Under the pieces are notes generated by a model. The model was not told the origin of the DNA. It made no database searches and was given only the letters and a program-made list of their open reading frames with translations. Shown here piece after piece: positions 1 through 7,825 of a stretch of 30,058 nucleotides of DNA (positions are counted from its first letter, which is position 1; every line of letters begins with the position of its first letter). Source of the DNA: W0P28-013 sp963658575. GTDB lineage: Bacteria > Bacteroidota > Bacteroidia > Bacteroidales > Paludibacteraceae. Both the position numbers and the translations under genes were made by a program. The DNA lies in NCBI GenBank assembly GCA_963658575.1, contig CAVKQB010000022.1, positions 1 through 30,058 on the forward strand, read 5' to 3'.

Positions 1-149
1 TAAATAATTGGAAATTAGATAATTGAATAATTAAAAAGTCTTTGCTCTTTGTTCTATATTCTTTGCTCTCTCACCTATAACCTATAACCTTTCACCTATA
101 AACTCTTGCGACTTGCTACTTGTATCTTGCTACTAATTGTCAATTAATT
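1..149 (-). repeat. Composite intergenic repeat, copy 1 (partial)
   Basis: This non-coding stretch is built from words that recur elsewhere in the window. Read on the minus strand the order is a tag of TAGCAAG/TACAAG/GTCGCAAG units (105-134), a purine block of TATAGGTGA type (67-104), then an AT block with AATTATTCAATTATC (1-50). The same order appears on the minus strand at 22401-22921. Its octamer end would lie off the left edge. A near-match to the Bacteroidota -7 element with one extra base, TATTCTTTG, lies at 57-65 on the plus strand and might serve the gene at 150. Confidence 0.7.
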
Positions 150-560
150 ATGCTTCGCATCGATAAATGGTTGTGGGCGGTGCGCGTGTTCAAGACACGC
201 AATTTGGCCGCCGAAGCCTGCAAAAAAGGCCGCGTAACTATGCAGGGCGCAGCCGTGAAACCGTCGCGCGAGGTGAAGGTGGGCGATGTGCTGCAGGTGC
301 GCCGCACGCCAGTAACCTATTCGTTCAAGGTGGTCGGACTCACGCAAAACCGCGTCGGGCCAAAACTTGTGCCGCAATTCATGGAAAACGTTACCGCGCC
401 CGACCAGTTGGAACTGCTCGAAGTGCTGAAACTCGACCAGAGCAACCGCCGCGCCAAAGGCCTTGGCCGCCCCACCAAAAAGGAACGCCGCGATTTGGAC
501 AGTTTCCTCGACGACGACGAAGCCTTTTTTCTCGACGACGATTGGCAGGACGAACCCTGA
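150..560 (+). CDS. hslR: S4-domain RNA-binding protein, Hsp15 (HslR) family
   Basis: A protein of 136 residues. It opens with MLRIDKWLWAVRVFKTRN, the classic start of the S4 RNA-binding domain in the Hsp15/YrfH family, and the S4 fold covers about residues 1-65 (RLDKWLW, KKGRV, VKPSREVKVGD). The rest is a linker and a very acidic tail (DDDEAFFLDDDWQDEP). In E. coli Hsp15 binds free 50S subunits carrying stalled nascent chains; the same role is inferred here. An in-frame ATG at 120 lies inside the upstream repeat and would add ten unconserved residues, so 150 is preferred. The gene converges on prfA with an 11-base gap and no obvious terminator between them. The C-terminal half resembles that of Bacteroidota relatives more than that of the E. 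coli protein. Confidence 0.88.
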   Translation: MLRIDKWLWAVRVFKTRNLAAEACKKGRVTMQGAAVKPSREVKVGDVLQVRRTPVTYSFKVVGLTQNRVGPKLVPQFMENVTAPDQLELLEVLKLDQSNRRAKGLGRPTKKERRDLDSFLDDDEAFFLDDDWQDEP

Positions 561-571
561 CACACAGCGAT

Positions 572-1678
572 TTACAGGTTGCTCGCTTTCAGACGTTCGG
601 CGTTTTCGGCCACTATCAGATGGTCGATGCAATCCTGAATGTCGCCGTCCATGAACGCCGCCAAATTGTAGATGGTATAGTTGATGCGGTGGTCGGTAAC
701 GCGCCCTTGCGGATAGTTGTAGGTGCGTATTTTGGCCGAGCGGTCGCCGGTCGAGACCATCGTTTTGCGCCGCGAAGCGATGTCGTCGAGGTATTTTTGG
801 TGCTCCTTGTCGTAGATGAACGTGCGCAGCCGCGCCAACGCACGCTCTTTGTTTTTGGGTTGGTCGCGCGTTTCGGTGCATTCTATCAGAATCTCTTCGA
901 CCGCGCCCGTGTTCGGATTTTTCCAATTGTAGCGCAGCCGCACGCCGCTCTCCACCTTATTGACGTTTTGGCCGCCCGCACCGCTCGAACGGAACGTGTC
1001 CCACTTGATTTCGCCTTCGTTTATCACCACGTCGAACTCCTGCGCCTCGGGCAGCACCGCCACCGAAGCCGCCGACGTATGCACGCGCCCCTGCGTTTCG
1101 GTAACCGGCACGCGTTGCACACGGTGCACGCCGCTCTCGTACTTCAAAATACCATAAACGCCCTCGCCCGTAACCGAGAAAATTATTTCCTTGTAGCCGC
1201 CCGATGCGCCTTCGCTGTAACTCGACACGCTCAGCCGCCAGCCTTTCGATTCGCAGTATTTGGAATACATTCTGAACAGGTCGCCAGCGAAAATGGCCGC
1301 CTCGTCGCCGCCCGTGCCGCCGCGAATCTCCACAATGCAGTTTTTCGAATCTTCGGGATCGGCGGGAATGAGCAGCAGTTTTATCTCCTCTTCCATCTGC
1401 GGAATTTTCGGCTCGATGGTCTCGATTTCGGCCTTGGCCATTTCGCGCAAATCGGGGTCGTTCTCGGTTTCGAGCAGCGATTTTGCCTCCGACAAACCAT
1501 CGAGCAGGCGTTTGTAGGCATCGCGTTTGGCAACGATTTTTTGCAAATCGCTATACTCCTTGTTGAGCCGCACAAAACGCTTCATATCGGCAATGACCGA
1601 CGGGTCGGTTATCAGCGTGGCAACCTCCTCGAAACGCGACGAAAGCCCGTCGAGGCGCGAAAGTAAACTGTTGTTCAT
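572..1678 (-). CDS. prfA: Peptide chain release factor 1
   Basis: A 368-residue class I release factor, the usual length. The GGQ motif that enters the peptidyl-transferase centre and drives peptidyl-tRNA hydrolysis is at residues 235-237 (SGAGGQNVNK). The stop-codon recognition tripeptide is PVT at 191-193, the RF1 type (PxT, for UAA/UAG) and not the SPF of RF2. The N-terminal coiled-coil domain, residues 1-110, carries the Glu/Lys-rich helices expected of the family. The GGQ glutamine would be methylated by PrmC, which is not encoded here. The gene is transcribed from its own promoter at 1720-1749 and is divergent from rpsP. Confidence 0.98.
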   Translation of the reverse strand: MNNSLLSRLDGLSSRFEEVATLITDPSVIADMKRFVRLNKEYSDLQKIVAKRDAYKRLLDGLSEAKSLLETENDPDLREMAKAEIETIEPKIPQMEEEIKLLLIPADPEDSKNCIVEIRGGTGGDEAAIFAGDLFRMYSKYCESKGWRLSVSSYSEGASGGYKEIIFSVTGEGVYGILKYESGVHRVQRVPVTETQGRVHTSAASVAVLPEAQEFDVVINEGEIKWDTFRSSGAGGQNVNKVESGVRLRYNWKNPNTGAVEEILIECTETRDQPKNKERALARLRTFIYDKEHQKYLDDIASRRKTMVSTGDRSAKIRTYNYPQGRVTDHRINYTIYNLAAFMDGDIQDCIDHLIVAENAERLKASNL

Positions 1679-1719
1679 AAGGTCGTTAAATTGTTTTGGA
1701 AGACGATTGAAACGGAATG

Positions 1720-1749
1720 CAAAGTTACAAAATTAGTCGCAAGTAGCAA
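1720..1749 (-). promoter_or_regulatory. prfA promoter, Bacteroidota type
   Basis: On the minus strand TAACTTTG (complement of 1720-1727) matches the -7 consensus TAnnTTTG. A TTG (complement of 1747-1749) lies 19 bases upstream. That TTG falls inside a GTAGCAAG/GTCGCAAG tag (1735-1764), the same word found in the composite repeats, so the repeat appears to supply the -33 element. Confidence 0.75.
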
Positions 1750-1827
1750 GCCGCGAGTCGCAAGCGAGGTTCGGCGGCGCACGATTGAGCCGAAAAAAAG
1801 GGCGATTGAGCATTTTTTACCCGTTTT

Positions 1828-1859
1828 TTTGCTCAATTCAAAAAAAGATTGTACCTTTG
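1828..1859 (+). promoter_or_regulatory. rpsP promoter, Bacteroidota type
   Basis: TTTG at 1828-1831, a 20-base spacer and TACCTTTG at 1852-1859 match the TTTG/N19-21/TAnnTTTG consensus very well. It also argues against the longer rpsP reading frame that would begin at 1785, upstream of this promoter. Confidence 0.85.
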
Positions 1860-1916
1860 CACCGCCTTTCGAGTAAGGGCAAATTAAGGTTTAACCCCAA
1901 AAACAACAAACAAAAC

Positions 1917-2471
1917 ATGGCAACTAAAATTAGATTGCAAAGACACGGCCGCAAAAACTACGCCTACTATCACGTCGTCGTAGCCGACAGCCGTGCGCCA
2001 CGCGATGGCAGAATCATCGAACGCATCGGTTCGTACAACCCCAACACCAACCCAGCCACCGTCGTGCTGAACTTCGACCGTGCGCTCTATTGGCTCAACG
2101 TGGGCGCGCAACCCACCGACACCGCCCGCAACATTCTTTCGGGCGAAGGCGTGCTGCTGATGAAGCACCTGCAAGGCGGCGTGAAGAAGGGCGCGTTCGA
2201 CGAAGCGACCGCCACCAAAAAATTCGAGGCTTGGAAGGCCGACCGCGAGAAAGCCCAAGAGGCCATCAGAGACACCGATGCCTCGAAAAAAGCCGAAACG
2301 CTGAAACAGCGTCTCGAAGCCGAAAAAGAGATTAACAAGGCAAAAGCCGCCGAATTGGCCAAGAAGAAAGCCGAAGCCCTCGAAGCCGAAGCCGCCAAGG
2401 CTGCTGCCGAACTGGCTGCAGAGGCTCCCGCCGAAGAGCCCAAAGCCGACGAAACGCCCGCCGCTGAATAA
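1917..2471 (+). CDS. rpsP: Ribosomal protein S16 with long C-terminal extension
   Basis: A 184-residue protein of the small ribosomal subunit. The first ~85 residues are canonical S16 (MATKIRLQRHGRK, YYHVVVADSRAPRDGR, IERIGSYNP). From about residue 95 a second part follows that is rich in Ala, Glu and Lys with a predicted helical/coiled-coil character, ending in an Ala/Glu/Pro-rich tail. S16 in E. coli is about 82 residues; extensions of this kind are typical of Bacteroidota. The start is set by the promoter 60 bases upstream and by the conserved MATKIRLQR opening. A strong hairpin terminator follows 19 bases after the stop, so the gene is monocistronic here. The function of the extension is unknown to me. 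Confidence 0.97.
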   Translation: MATKIRLQRHGRKNYAYYHVVVADSRAPRDGRIIERIGSYNPNTNPATVVLNFDRALYWLNVGAQPTDTARNILSGEGVLLMKHLQGGVKKGAFDEATATKKFEAWKADREKAQEAIRDTDASKKAETLKQRLEAEKEINKAKAAELAKKKAEALEAEAAKAAAELAAEAPAEEPKADETPAAE

Positions 2472-2490
2472 GCGCGACGAAAAAAAACGC

Positions 2491-2522
2491 AAAGTCCGAT
2501 TCTACCAATCGGACTTTTTTTT
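2491..2522 (+). terminator. rpsP intrinsic terminator
   Basis: An 11-bp perfect stem AAAGTCCGATT / AATCGGACTTT with a 5-base loop (CTACC) is followed by a T run. Confidence 0.92.
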
Positions 2523-2641
2523 GTGCAGGAAAAAGTGAGTGATTTGCCATATGTTTCGCCATGAGTAACTCAACACAGGCTTTGCGTTGCGCAATTATCA
2601 CATTGCAGAAATGCACTAAAATAATCAAAAAAAGTTATTTA

Positions 2642-2671
2642 TTGTGTAATTCCAAATTTTGCGTATCTTTG
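2642..2671 (+). promoter_or_regulatory. Promoter of the polysaccharide cassette
   Basis: TTG at 2642-2644, a 19-base spacer and TATCTTTG at 2664-2671. Transcription would begin about 7 bases later, leaving a very short leader before the ATG at 2686. This rules out the in-frame ATG at 2659. Confidence 0.75.
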
Positions 2672-2685
2672 TAAGATCTTTAGCA

Positions 2686-3978
2686 ATGCAAGATATAGGC
2701 AAACAAATACGAGCAATGGTGAGCGGAACGATATTCAAGAATATGGTTGCGTTGGGTGTCGTGCAGTTTGCCAATTATCTTATCCCGCTGATTATTATAC
2801 CCTTTGTGACGCGTGCCCTGGGGGTGGATGTGTTCGGGCGTGTGTGCTACGCGCAGAATATCGTATCCTATTTGGCAGTACTTATCAATTTCGGCTTTGA
2901 TTATTCGGCAACCCAGGATGTGGCTATTCACAAGAACGACAGGCAGGCACTGGGCGTGATATTCCGGACGGTGATGGTCAGCAAGGCGGTGCTGTTTGCC
3001 GTCAGCCTGATGGTTATGGGGGTGCTGTATGCCGTGTTCGCGCCCGTACATGCCGACCCCGTACTCTATCTGTGGGCGGCGTTGTTCAATCTGGGTTTTG
3101 TGCTGTTCCCGACCTGGCTGTATCAGGGCATGGAGGATATGGGGCGTATGTCGGTAATGAACTTTATCACCAAACTGACAGGGGCGGTGCTGATTATTGC
3201 CGTAGTGCGCAAGGCGGAGGATTATATTGCCTATATGGCGATATTGTCGTTGGTGTATGTTGCGGTGGGGAGTGCCGCTCTGGGGTATGCCGTACGCCAT
3301 TACGGGGTGTTGGAAAGCAAGACGCGCAACAAGGCATTGAGCAGAGCGATACTGCGCAAGAGTTGCCCGATATTCGTAACCTCTCTGGCGGGGTCGCTGT
3401 ACAATGCTATGGGACTGACATTGCTGGGGGCTATGATGAGCAGTACGGAAGTGGGGGTGTATGCAGGAAGCCAGAAGATGATCTCCGCCTGTATGATGCT
3501 GACAAGTATGCCCTTCTCGGTAGCCATATTCCCGACAATGAGCCGGCTGTTTGCCGAAGACAAACCGAAAGCATGGCGTTTCTTCGGGCGTTCTATGGGG
3601 TTGGCAGTCGGTGCTGGGCTGTGTATGATACCCTGTATATGGCTGTTGGCGCCGTTGGCTGTGCATATCCTGCTCGGTAACGGGTTTGAAGAAGCGGTAG
3701 CGCAAATGCGCTGGATGTCCGGATTGCCGCTGTTGGTGCTGATAGGGACGATGCTGACCGTGCAGGGCCTGTACGGTACGCAGCAACAGCGTTGGGCACC
3801 GGTAGTGGTCGTGCTGTCGGGGTGTATCAGTGTCGTACTGAACAAACTGCTGATACCCGTATGGCATGCAGGAGGGTGTGTCGCAGCATGGTATGTGGCA
3901 GAATGCGTGGAGATACTGATAGTCGGCGGGATATTGTTGCGGTATAAGCAAGCATGCACACGAAAAAACAATGTATAA
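2686..3978 (+). CDS. wzx: Wzx-type polysaccharide flippase (MOP superfamily)
   Basis: A 430-residue, strongly hydrophobic protein with about 12 membrane segments, matching the polysaccharide biosynthesis/RfbX family. The opening region (KNMVALGVVQFANYLIPLII, PFVTRALGVDVFGRVCYAQN) is the characteristic first two helices, with the conserved Pro and Gly-rich turn. Members flip undecaprenyl-linked repeat units of O-antigen or capsule across the inner membrane. It is the first gene of the cassette and its stop codon is immediately followed by the ATG of the polymerase, so the two are translationally linked. Codon use is rich in GTA/ATA/CTG and unlike prfA or rpsP, consistent with import. The substrate cannot be read from the sequence. 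Confidence 0.92.
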   Translation: MQDIGKQIRAMVSGTIFKNMVALGVVQFANYLIPLIIIPFVTRALGVDVFGRVCYAQNIVSYLAVLINFGFDYSATQDVAIHKNDRQALGVIFRTVMVSKAVLFAVSLMVMGVLYAVFAPVHADPVLYLWAALFNLGFVLFPTWLYQGMEDMGRMSVMNFITKLTGAVLIIAVVRKAEDYIAYMAILSLVYVAVGSAALGYAVRHYGVLESKTRNKALSRAILRKSCPIFVTSLAGSLYNAMGLTLLGAMMSSTEVGVYAGSQKMISACMMLTSMPFSVAIFPTMSRLFAEDKPKAWRFFGRSMGLAVGAGLCMIPCIWLLAPLAVHILLGNGFEEAVAQMRWMSGLPLLVLIGTMLTVQGLYGTQQQRWAPVVVVLSGCISVVLNKLLIPVWHAGGCVAAWYVAECVEILIVGGILLRYKQACTRKNNV

Positions 3979-5184
3979 ATGAACTATATCACATTGATGC
4001 TGATAGTGGCTATGGCGTTCGGTCTGTCGGACTTTCTGACGGAACGTGTACCTGCGTTGCAGCGGTTGATGTATGTGTTGGGATTTGCAACGATATACGT
4101 GCTGTTTACGATAAAATACTACTATGGGTCGGATATTATAAACTATTACTATCATTACGAGTCCATTACATCATTGTCAGATGTGTGGCGCCACCCTGAT
4201 AAATATAGTTTTGAGATAGGATACACGCTGTTTGTGGCACTATTGAAGGGTTGGGGCATGTCGCTGTATTGGGTTACGATGATAATATCAACGATATATT
4301 TTGCGGCTATCGCGTTGCTGTTCAGACAGATACCAAGTAAGAAATGCTTCGCGTTGATGATACTGGTGGTACTGGATTATAATTTGATATTCTTTGAATT
4401 TAGGCAATGCTTGTCAGTGTCGTTCTTTATATTGATGATACTATGCTTGCAGGATAGAAAGTATTGGTTGGCTTTACCGATGGCGATATTGGCTATAGTG
4501 ATGCATAAGTCGGGCGTATTTGTAGTGCCGCTGTGTTTGTTGGCATATTGTCTGCATGGGAAACCAATACAGGTGTGGGTGTTTCAGTTGCTAATGGTGG
4601 TATTAGTAGTCGCGGCGTTACTTCCGCTAACTAAAGTAGCAACAACGGTGCTGAGTTTCCTGCCTGCCGACTATTTGTCGTCCATAGAACACCACTTGCG
4701 CGTGGGGAAACAAGTACAACGTGTGTGGATGGTGTATGCAATGTTAGTGATGTGTGTAGAGTACTATCTGCATTATCATAAGACACGTATGGACAGCGTG
4801 GCAATTATGGCAGTATTGGGAATAGTAATAGTGGTAGTTTCGTATCAATACTACTATATACTGAATAGGGTGCGGTCGTTTTTTGTACCGTTTATCATTG
4901 TGTGGATATTTCAGGTGGTGCAGGGTAGGAATACAGACAAGACGATTCCTTATTTCAAATTGTTAAGCCAGGTGGCGTGTGTGCTGTTCTTCGTGTATAG
5001 TATCCATACAGCATGCGCTATCACAAAACAGAGCAAGATATTGCATTCCCCCCTACACAATGTCTGCACGGTGTTTGATATACGAGAAGGGCAAGTGAAA
5101 GCATTGCAACAGAAACAGCTGAAACTGGCTGAAGACTATTGGCAGTATGACTTTATGCAACATGAGAAGAATATCATTCAGTGA
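3979..5184 (+). CDS. wzy: EpsG-type O-antigen/exopolysaccharide polymerase (Wzy)
   Basis: A 401-residue polytopic membrane protein with about 10-12 hydrophobic segments. The early motif YYYGSDIINYYYHYESI is typical of the EpsG family (a charged GxD followed by NYY), a Wzy-like group that joins lipid-linked repeat units on the periplasmic side. Further family-like features are a Phe-Arg-Gln segment (FFEFRQCLSVSFF, near residue 135) and a His-Lys-Ser turn (MHKSGVF). The ATG directly abuts the stop of wzx with no gap, and glycosyltransferases follow, which supports the Wzx/Wzy assignment. Wzy sequences are very divergent, so the name rests on topology, motif and neighbours. Confidence 0.85.
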   Translation: MNYITLMLIVAMAFGLSDFLTERVPALQRLMYVLGFATIYVLFTIKYYYGSDIINYYYHYESITSLSDVWRHPDKYSFEIGYTLFVALLKGWGMSLYWVTMIISTIYFAAIALLFRQIPSKKCFALMILVVLDYNLIFFEFRQCLSVSFFILMILCLQDRKYWLALPMAILAIVMHKSGVFVVPLCLLAYCLHGKPIQVWVFQLLMVVLVVAALLPLTKVATTVLSFLPADYLSSIEHHLRVGKQVQRVWMVYAMLVMCVEYYLHYHKTRMDSVAIMAVLGIVIVVVSYQYYYILNRVRSFFVPFIIVWIFQVVQGRNTDKTIPYFKLLSQVACVLFFVYSIHTACAITKQSKILHSPLHNVCTVFDIREGQVKALQQKQLKLAEDYWQYDFMQHEKNIIQ

Positions 5185-5191
5185 GTGAACG

Positions 5192-6004
5192 ATGATTCGT
5201 ATTTTGATGTCCACATATAATGGTGCAGCATATATAGCAGAGCAACTCGATTCGATTATTGCTCAGAGTGTGCAAGATTGGCAACTCGTGGTGCGTGATG
5301 ACGGTTCAACAGACGGAACACAAGAAATACTGCGTGAGTATGAGCAGAAAGACATACGGATACGAGTGGTGGAAGATACGGAAAGAAGAGGGGCTATGCG
5401 TGGGTTTGAGTGGCTGTTGGAGCGGTATGGTGTAGGGGAGTATGTGGCATTTGCAGACCAAGACGACGTGTGGCTGCCAGATAAGTTGCATATTTGTATG
5501 GAGCCTATGCGCCAAAGCGAGCAACAATACGGAAGTGATACTCCGATTGTGGTACACACGGACTTGGTGGTGGTGGATAGTAAATTGCACATAGTGGCAA
5601 AGTCGTTTTGGGAATACACGTACATCAAGCCGAGAGTACTGAACAGTAGGGCACAGTATTTGGCGATTTGCAATAGCGTAACGGGGTGTACTATGATGCT
5701 CAACCAAGCGGCAAGGAGAGTGTCTTTGCCGTTTGGCGAGAAGACATTGATGCATGATGCGGCTATTGCTGTAAGCGTAGTACTCAACCATGGCAAGGTG
5801 GTGCCTGTATATATGCAGACCATGTTGTACAGGCAGCATGGGGATAACACATTAGGGGCTATTGAATATCAATTGTGGCGTAGTTTTAGTGCACGATACA
5901 AAGAGGCAAAGGTACACTATGCGGCATATTACCCTAAAGTATTTCCTAATGTAGTATCATTTATCTATTGGAAGATACGTTGTTTTTGTGCAGAACATCT
6001 GTAA
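5192..6004 (+). CDS. Family 2 glycosyltransferase
   Basis: A 270-residue GT-A fold glycosyltransferase. The nucleotide-sugar binding start is ILMSTYNGAAYIAEQLDSI (residues 4-22), the conserved DDGSTDGT is at 36-43, and the metal-binding DxD-like motif is DQDDVW (89-94). This DQDDVW form is common in rhamnosyltransferase-like members that build O-antigens. No membrane anchor is seen, so it probably acts at the cytoplasmic face on lipid-linked intermediates. It starts 7 bases after wzy and its end overlaps the longest reading frame of the next gene. Donor and acceptor sugars cannot be assigned. Codons are A/T-ending, like wzx and wzy. Confidence 0.92.
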   Translation: MIRILMSTYNGAAYIAEQLDSIIAQSVQDWQLVVRDDGSTDGTQEILREYEQKDIRIRVVEDTERRGAMRGFEWLLERYGVGEYVAFADQDDVWLPDKLHICMEPMRQSEQQYGSDTPIVVHTDLVVVDSKLHIVAKSFWEYTYIKPRVLNSRAQYLAICNSVTGCTMMLNQAARRVSLPFGEKTLMHDAAIAVSVVLNHGKVVPVYMQTMLYRQHGDNTLGAIEYQLWRSFSARYKEAKVHYAAYYPKVFPNVVSFIYWKIRCFCAEHL

Positions 6005-6005
6005 T

Positions 6006-6734
6006 ATGAATTCAGTGTGTATAGCGACATATAATGGAGAGAAATACATCGCGGAGCAACTGCGGTCGATATTGGTACAGTTGCGCCCCGATGATGAGGT
6101 GATAGTGTCGGACGATGGTTCGACCGACAATACGTTGAACATAGTGGAAGCGATAGGGGATGAGCGCGTGAAAGTACTGCATAGTAATTGCCATAATGTG
6201 AAAGGGAACTTTGTGAATGCGCTGGAGCATGCGCAAGGGGATGTGATATTCCTGAGCGACCAGGACGATGTGTGGCTGCCCGGTAAATATATCCGTTGTG
6301 TGGAGGAACTGAAATGCGTAGATTTGGTATGTACTAATAGCAAAATCACAGACGAGCATCTGAATGTTGTTTGTGACAATTTCTTTAAACTATACCATTC
6401 CCACAAGGGCATACTTCGCAATATCATCAATGGCACATATTATGGTTCCTGTATGGCATTCCGGAGAACGTTGCTTCCGTCGGCATTGCCCATGCCCTCT
6501 TCCCAAGATGTAAACCATGATTTATGGTTGGGACTTGTTGCAGAGATGACAGGTTCTGTAAAATTCATACAAGAGCCCTATCTGCTGTACAGGCGGCACA
6601 AAAGAGCTCTATCTCAAACGGCTTGGTATTCCAGTTTCTGGAGTAGAAGTTCCCGTCCCTTATGGGTGAAGATTAGAACACGTATGGTACTTCTATATTA
6701 CGTTTGTAAATATCGTATTCAACATGCAAGATAA
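6006..6734 (+). CDS. Family 2 glycosyltransferase
   Basis: A 242-residue GT-A glycosyltransferase closely related in plan to its upstream neighbour: SVCIATYNGEKYIAEQLRSI (3-22), SDDGSTDNT (35-43) and SDQDDVWLPGKY (84-95), then an MxxxR/RRHKRA region near the C-terminus. An in-frame ATG at 5988 would overlap the previous gene by 17 bases; the ATG at 6006, one base after that gene's stop, fits the family start better. The C-terminal segment (SSRPLWVKIRTR) resembles the tail of the broken gene that follows, so the two may be paralogues. It probably adds one sugar to the repeat unit; which one is unknown. Confidence 0.9.
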   Translation: MNSVCIATYNGEKYIAEQLRSILVQLRPDDEVIVSDDGSTDNTLNIVEAIGDERVKVLHSNCHNVKGNFVNALEHAQGDVIFLSDQDDVWLPGKYIRCVEELKCVDLVCTNSKITDEHLNVVCDNFFKLYHSHKGILRNIINGTYYGSCMAFRRTLLPSALPMPSSQDVNHDLWLGLVAEMTGSVKFIQEPYLLYRRHKRALSQTAWYSSFWSRSSRPLWVKIRTRMVLLYYVCKYRIQHAR

Positions 6735-7012
6735 GTAAGTATCATCACTATTACAATATAATAGTGCGAGTACACTGCAAGACACCCTTCGTAGTGTAGA
6801 AACGCAGAACTACGAAGACATTGAACATATTATTATAGACGGAGCCTCCACAGACGGAACCCAAGCCATTATTCAAACCTATGCACAGGACGCGCAGCAG
6901 ACGCCCGCTTTTTGTAAAAATTTGGAGTCGATTGGTAGTACTCTCGGCTGTAGTGCATTTCTACGTTCGCTATAAACTTGGCAAATTCAAAAAAGAAACA
7001 GTAACTTTGTAA
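6724..7012 (+). pseudogene. Chimeric, frameshifted glycosyltransferase remnant
   Basis: Two glycosyltransferase fragments are joined here. Codons 6735-6755 read VSIITIT, and after one extra A at about 6756 the frame 6757-6900 reads YNSASTLQDTLRSVETQ... and DGASTDGTQAIIQTYA, the N-terminal third of a WcaA-like family 2 enzyme. A candidate original start, ATGCAAGAT at 6724, is one base short of this frame. From about 6893 a different frame reads RRPLFVKIWSRLVVL and ends at a TAA at 7010. This resembles the C-terminal tail of the gene ending at 6734 (RPLWVKIRTRMVLL). The catalytic middle is missing, so no enzyme can be made. The promoter of the next gene lies within the tail. Confidence 0.8.
6978..7009 (+). 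promoter_or_regulatory. Promoter of glycosyltransferase gene at 7045
   Basis: TTG at 6978-6980, a 21-base spacer and TAACTTTG at 7002-7009. It sits inside the C-terminal remnant of the pseudogene, so the downstream gene does not depend on readthrough from the cassette. Confidence 0.7.
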
Positions 7013-7044
7013 ATTATTGCATTACAAAACACACCAACACAAAA

Positions 7045-7800
7045 ATGACCGATTTAGTTTCTATTATTACGCCCCTCTACAACAGCGAACGCTTTGTGGC
7101 AGCCACCATCGAAAGTGTATTGGCACAAACCTATCAACATTGGGAGATGATAGTAATTAACGATGGCTCGACCGACAATAGCGCACACATAGTGGCAGAA
7201 TATGCAACGCGCGACCCACGCATCAAACTTTTTTCACAACCAAACGCAGGTTCGGCAGCAGCACGCAACAATGGCATTCGCCGTGCCGCAGGGCGCTACA
7301 TTGCCCTGCTTGACTCCGACGACCTTTGGGAGCCAAATTTTTTAGAAGAGCAGATCGCGCTACTCACCGAAAAAAAAGCCGTTTTAGTATACAGTTCGCA
7401 CAAACGCATCGACGAAAACGGCAATGAATGTCTGCGGCCATTCCGCGTGCCAGAGCGCGTTACCTACAACGATTTACTAAAAACGTGTTCAATATCTTGT
7501 CTCACAGGGCTTTACGACTCATCGAAATTTGGGAAAATATACCTAGACGAATCATTACACAACCTCCGCGACGACCATGTATATTGGCTTACAATCATAA
7601 AAAAAGCAGGCGAAGCATTCGGGAATCAACAAATTTTAGCATCGTATAGAATACAAAACAAATCCGTTTCGTTCAATAAAAAAAAGGTAATAATACCACA
7701 ATTTATGGTTTACTACCGCTACGAGAAAATTAGCCTTTTGCGTAGCCTCTACTACCTAGCACATTGGGCATGGAATGGTTACAAAAAATATCATAAATAA
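7045..7800 (+). CDS. Family 2 glycosyltransferase
   Basis: A 251-residue GT-A glycosyltransferase of the WcaA/EpsJ type: VSIITPLYNSERFVAATIES (5-24), INDGSTDNS (38-46), the loop QPNAGSAAARNNGI (65-78) and the metal site LLDSDDLWEP (88-97). The C-terminal ~60 residues are basic and aromatic (SLLRSLYYLAHWAWNGYKKYHK), suggesting peripheral membrane contact. It has its own promoter at 6978-7009. Base composition lies between that of the imported-looking cassette and that of the host-like gene at 7918. The sugar specificity is unknown. Confidence 0.9.
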   Translation: MTDLVSIITPLYNSERFVAATIESVLAQTYQHWEMIVINDGSTDNSAHIVAEYATRDPRIKLFSQPNAGSAAARNNGIRRAAGRYIALLDSDDLWEPNFLEEQIALLTEKKAVLVYSSHKRIDENGNECLRPFRVPERVTYNDLLKTCSISCLTGLYDSSKFGKIYLDESLHNLRDDHVYWLTIIKKAGEAFGNQQILASYRIQNKSVSFNKKKVIIPQFMVYYRYEKISLLRSLYYLAHWAWNGYKKYHK

Positions 7801-7825
7801 TGAATGAAACACCTATAACATCAAT

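Noticed and set aside
167..1666. A 499-codon plus-strand frame
   Set aside because: It overlaps hslR and is antisense to prfA, shows no family motif, and has the composition of a shadow frame.
1785..1916. Longer N-terminus for ribosomal protein S16
   Set aside because: A strong promoter at 1828-1859 lies inside this extension, and S16 conservation begins at 1917.
2680..4155. A 491-codon minus-strand frame rich in His, Gln and Tyr
   Set aside because: It is antisense to wzx and the start of wzy; the residue bias is that of complemented membrane-protein codons.
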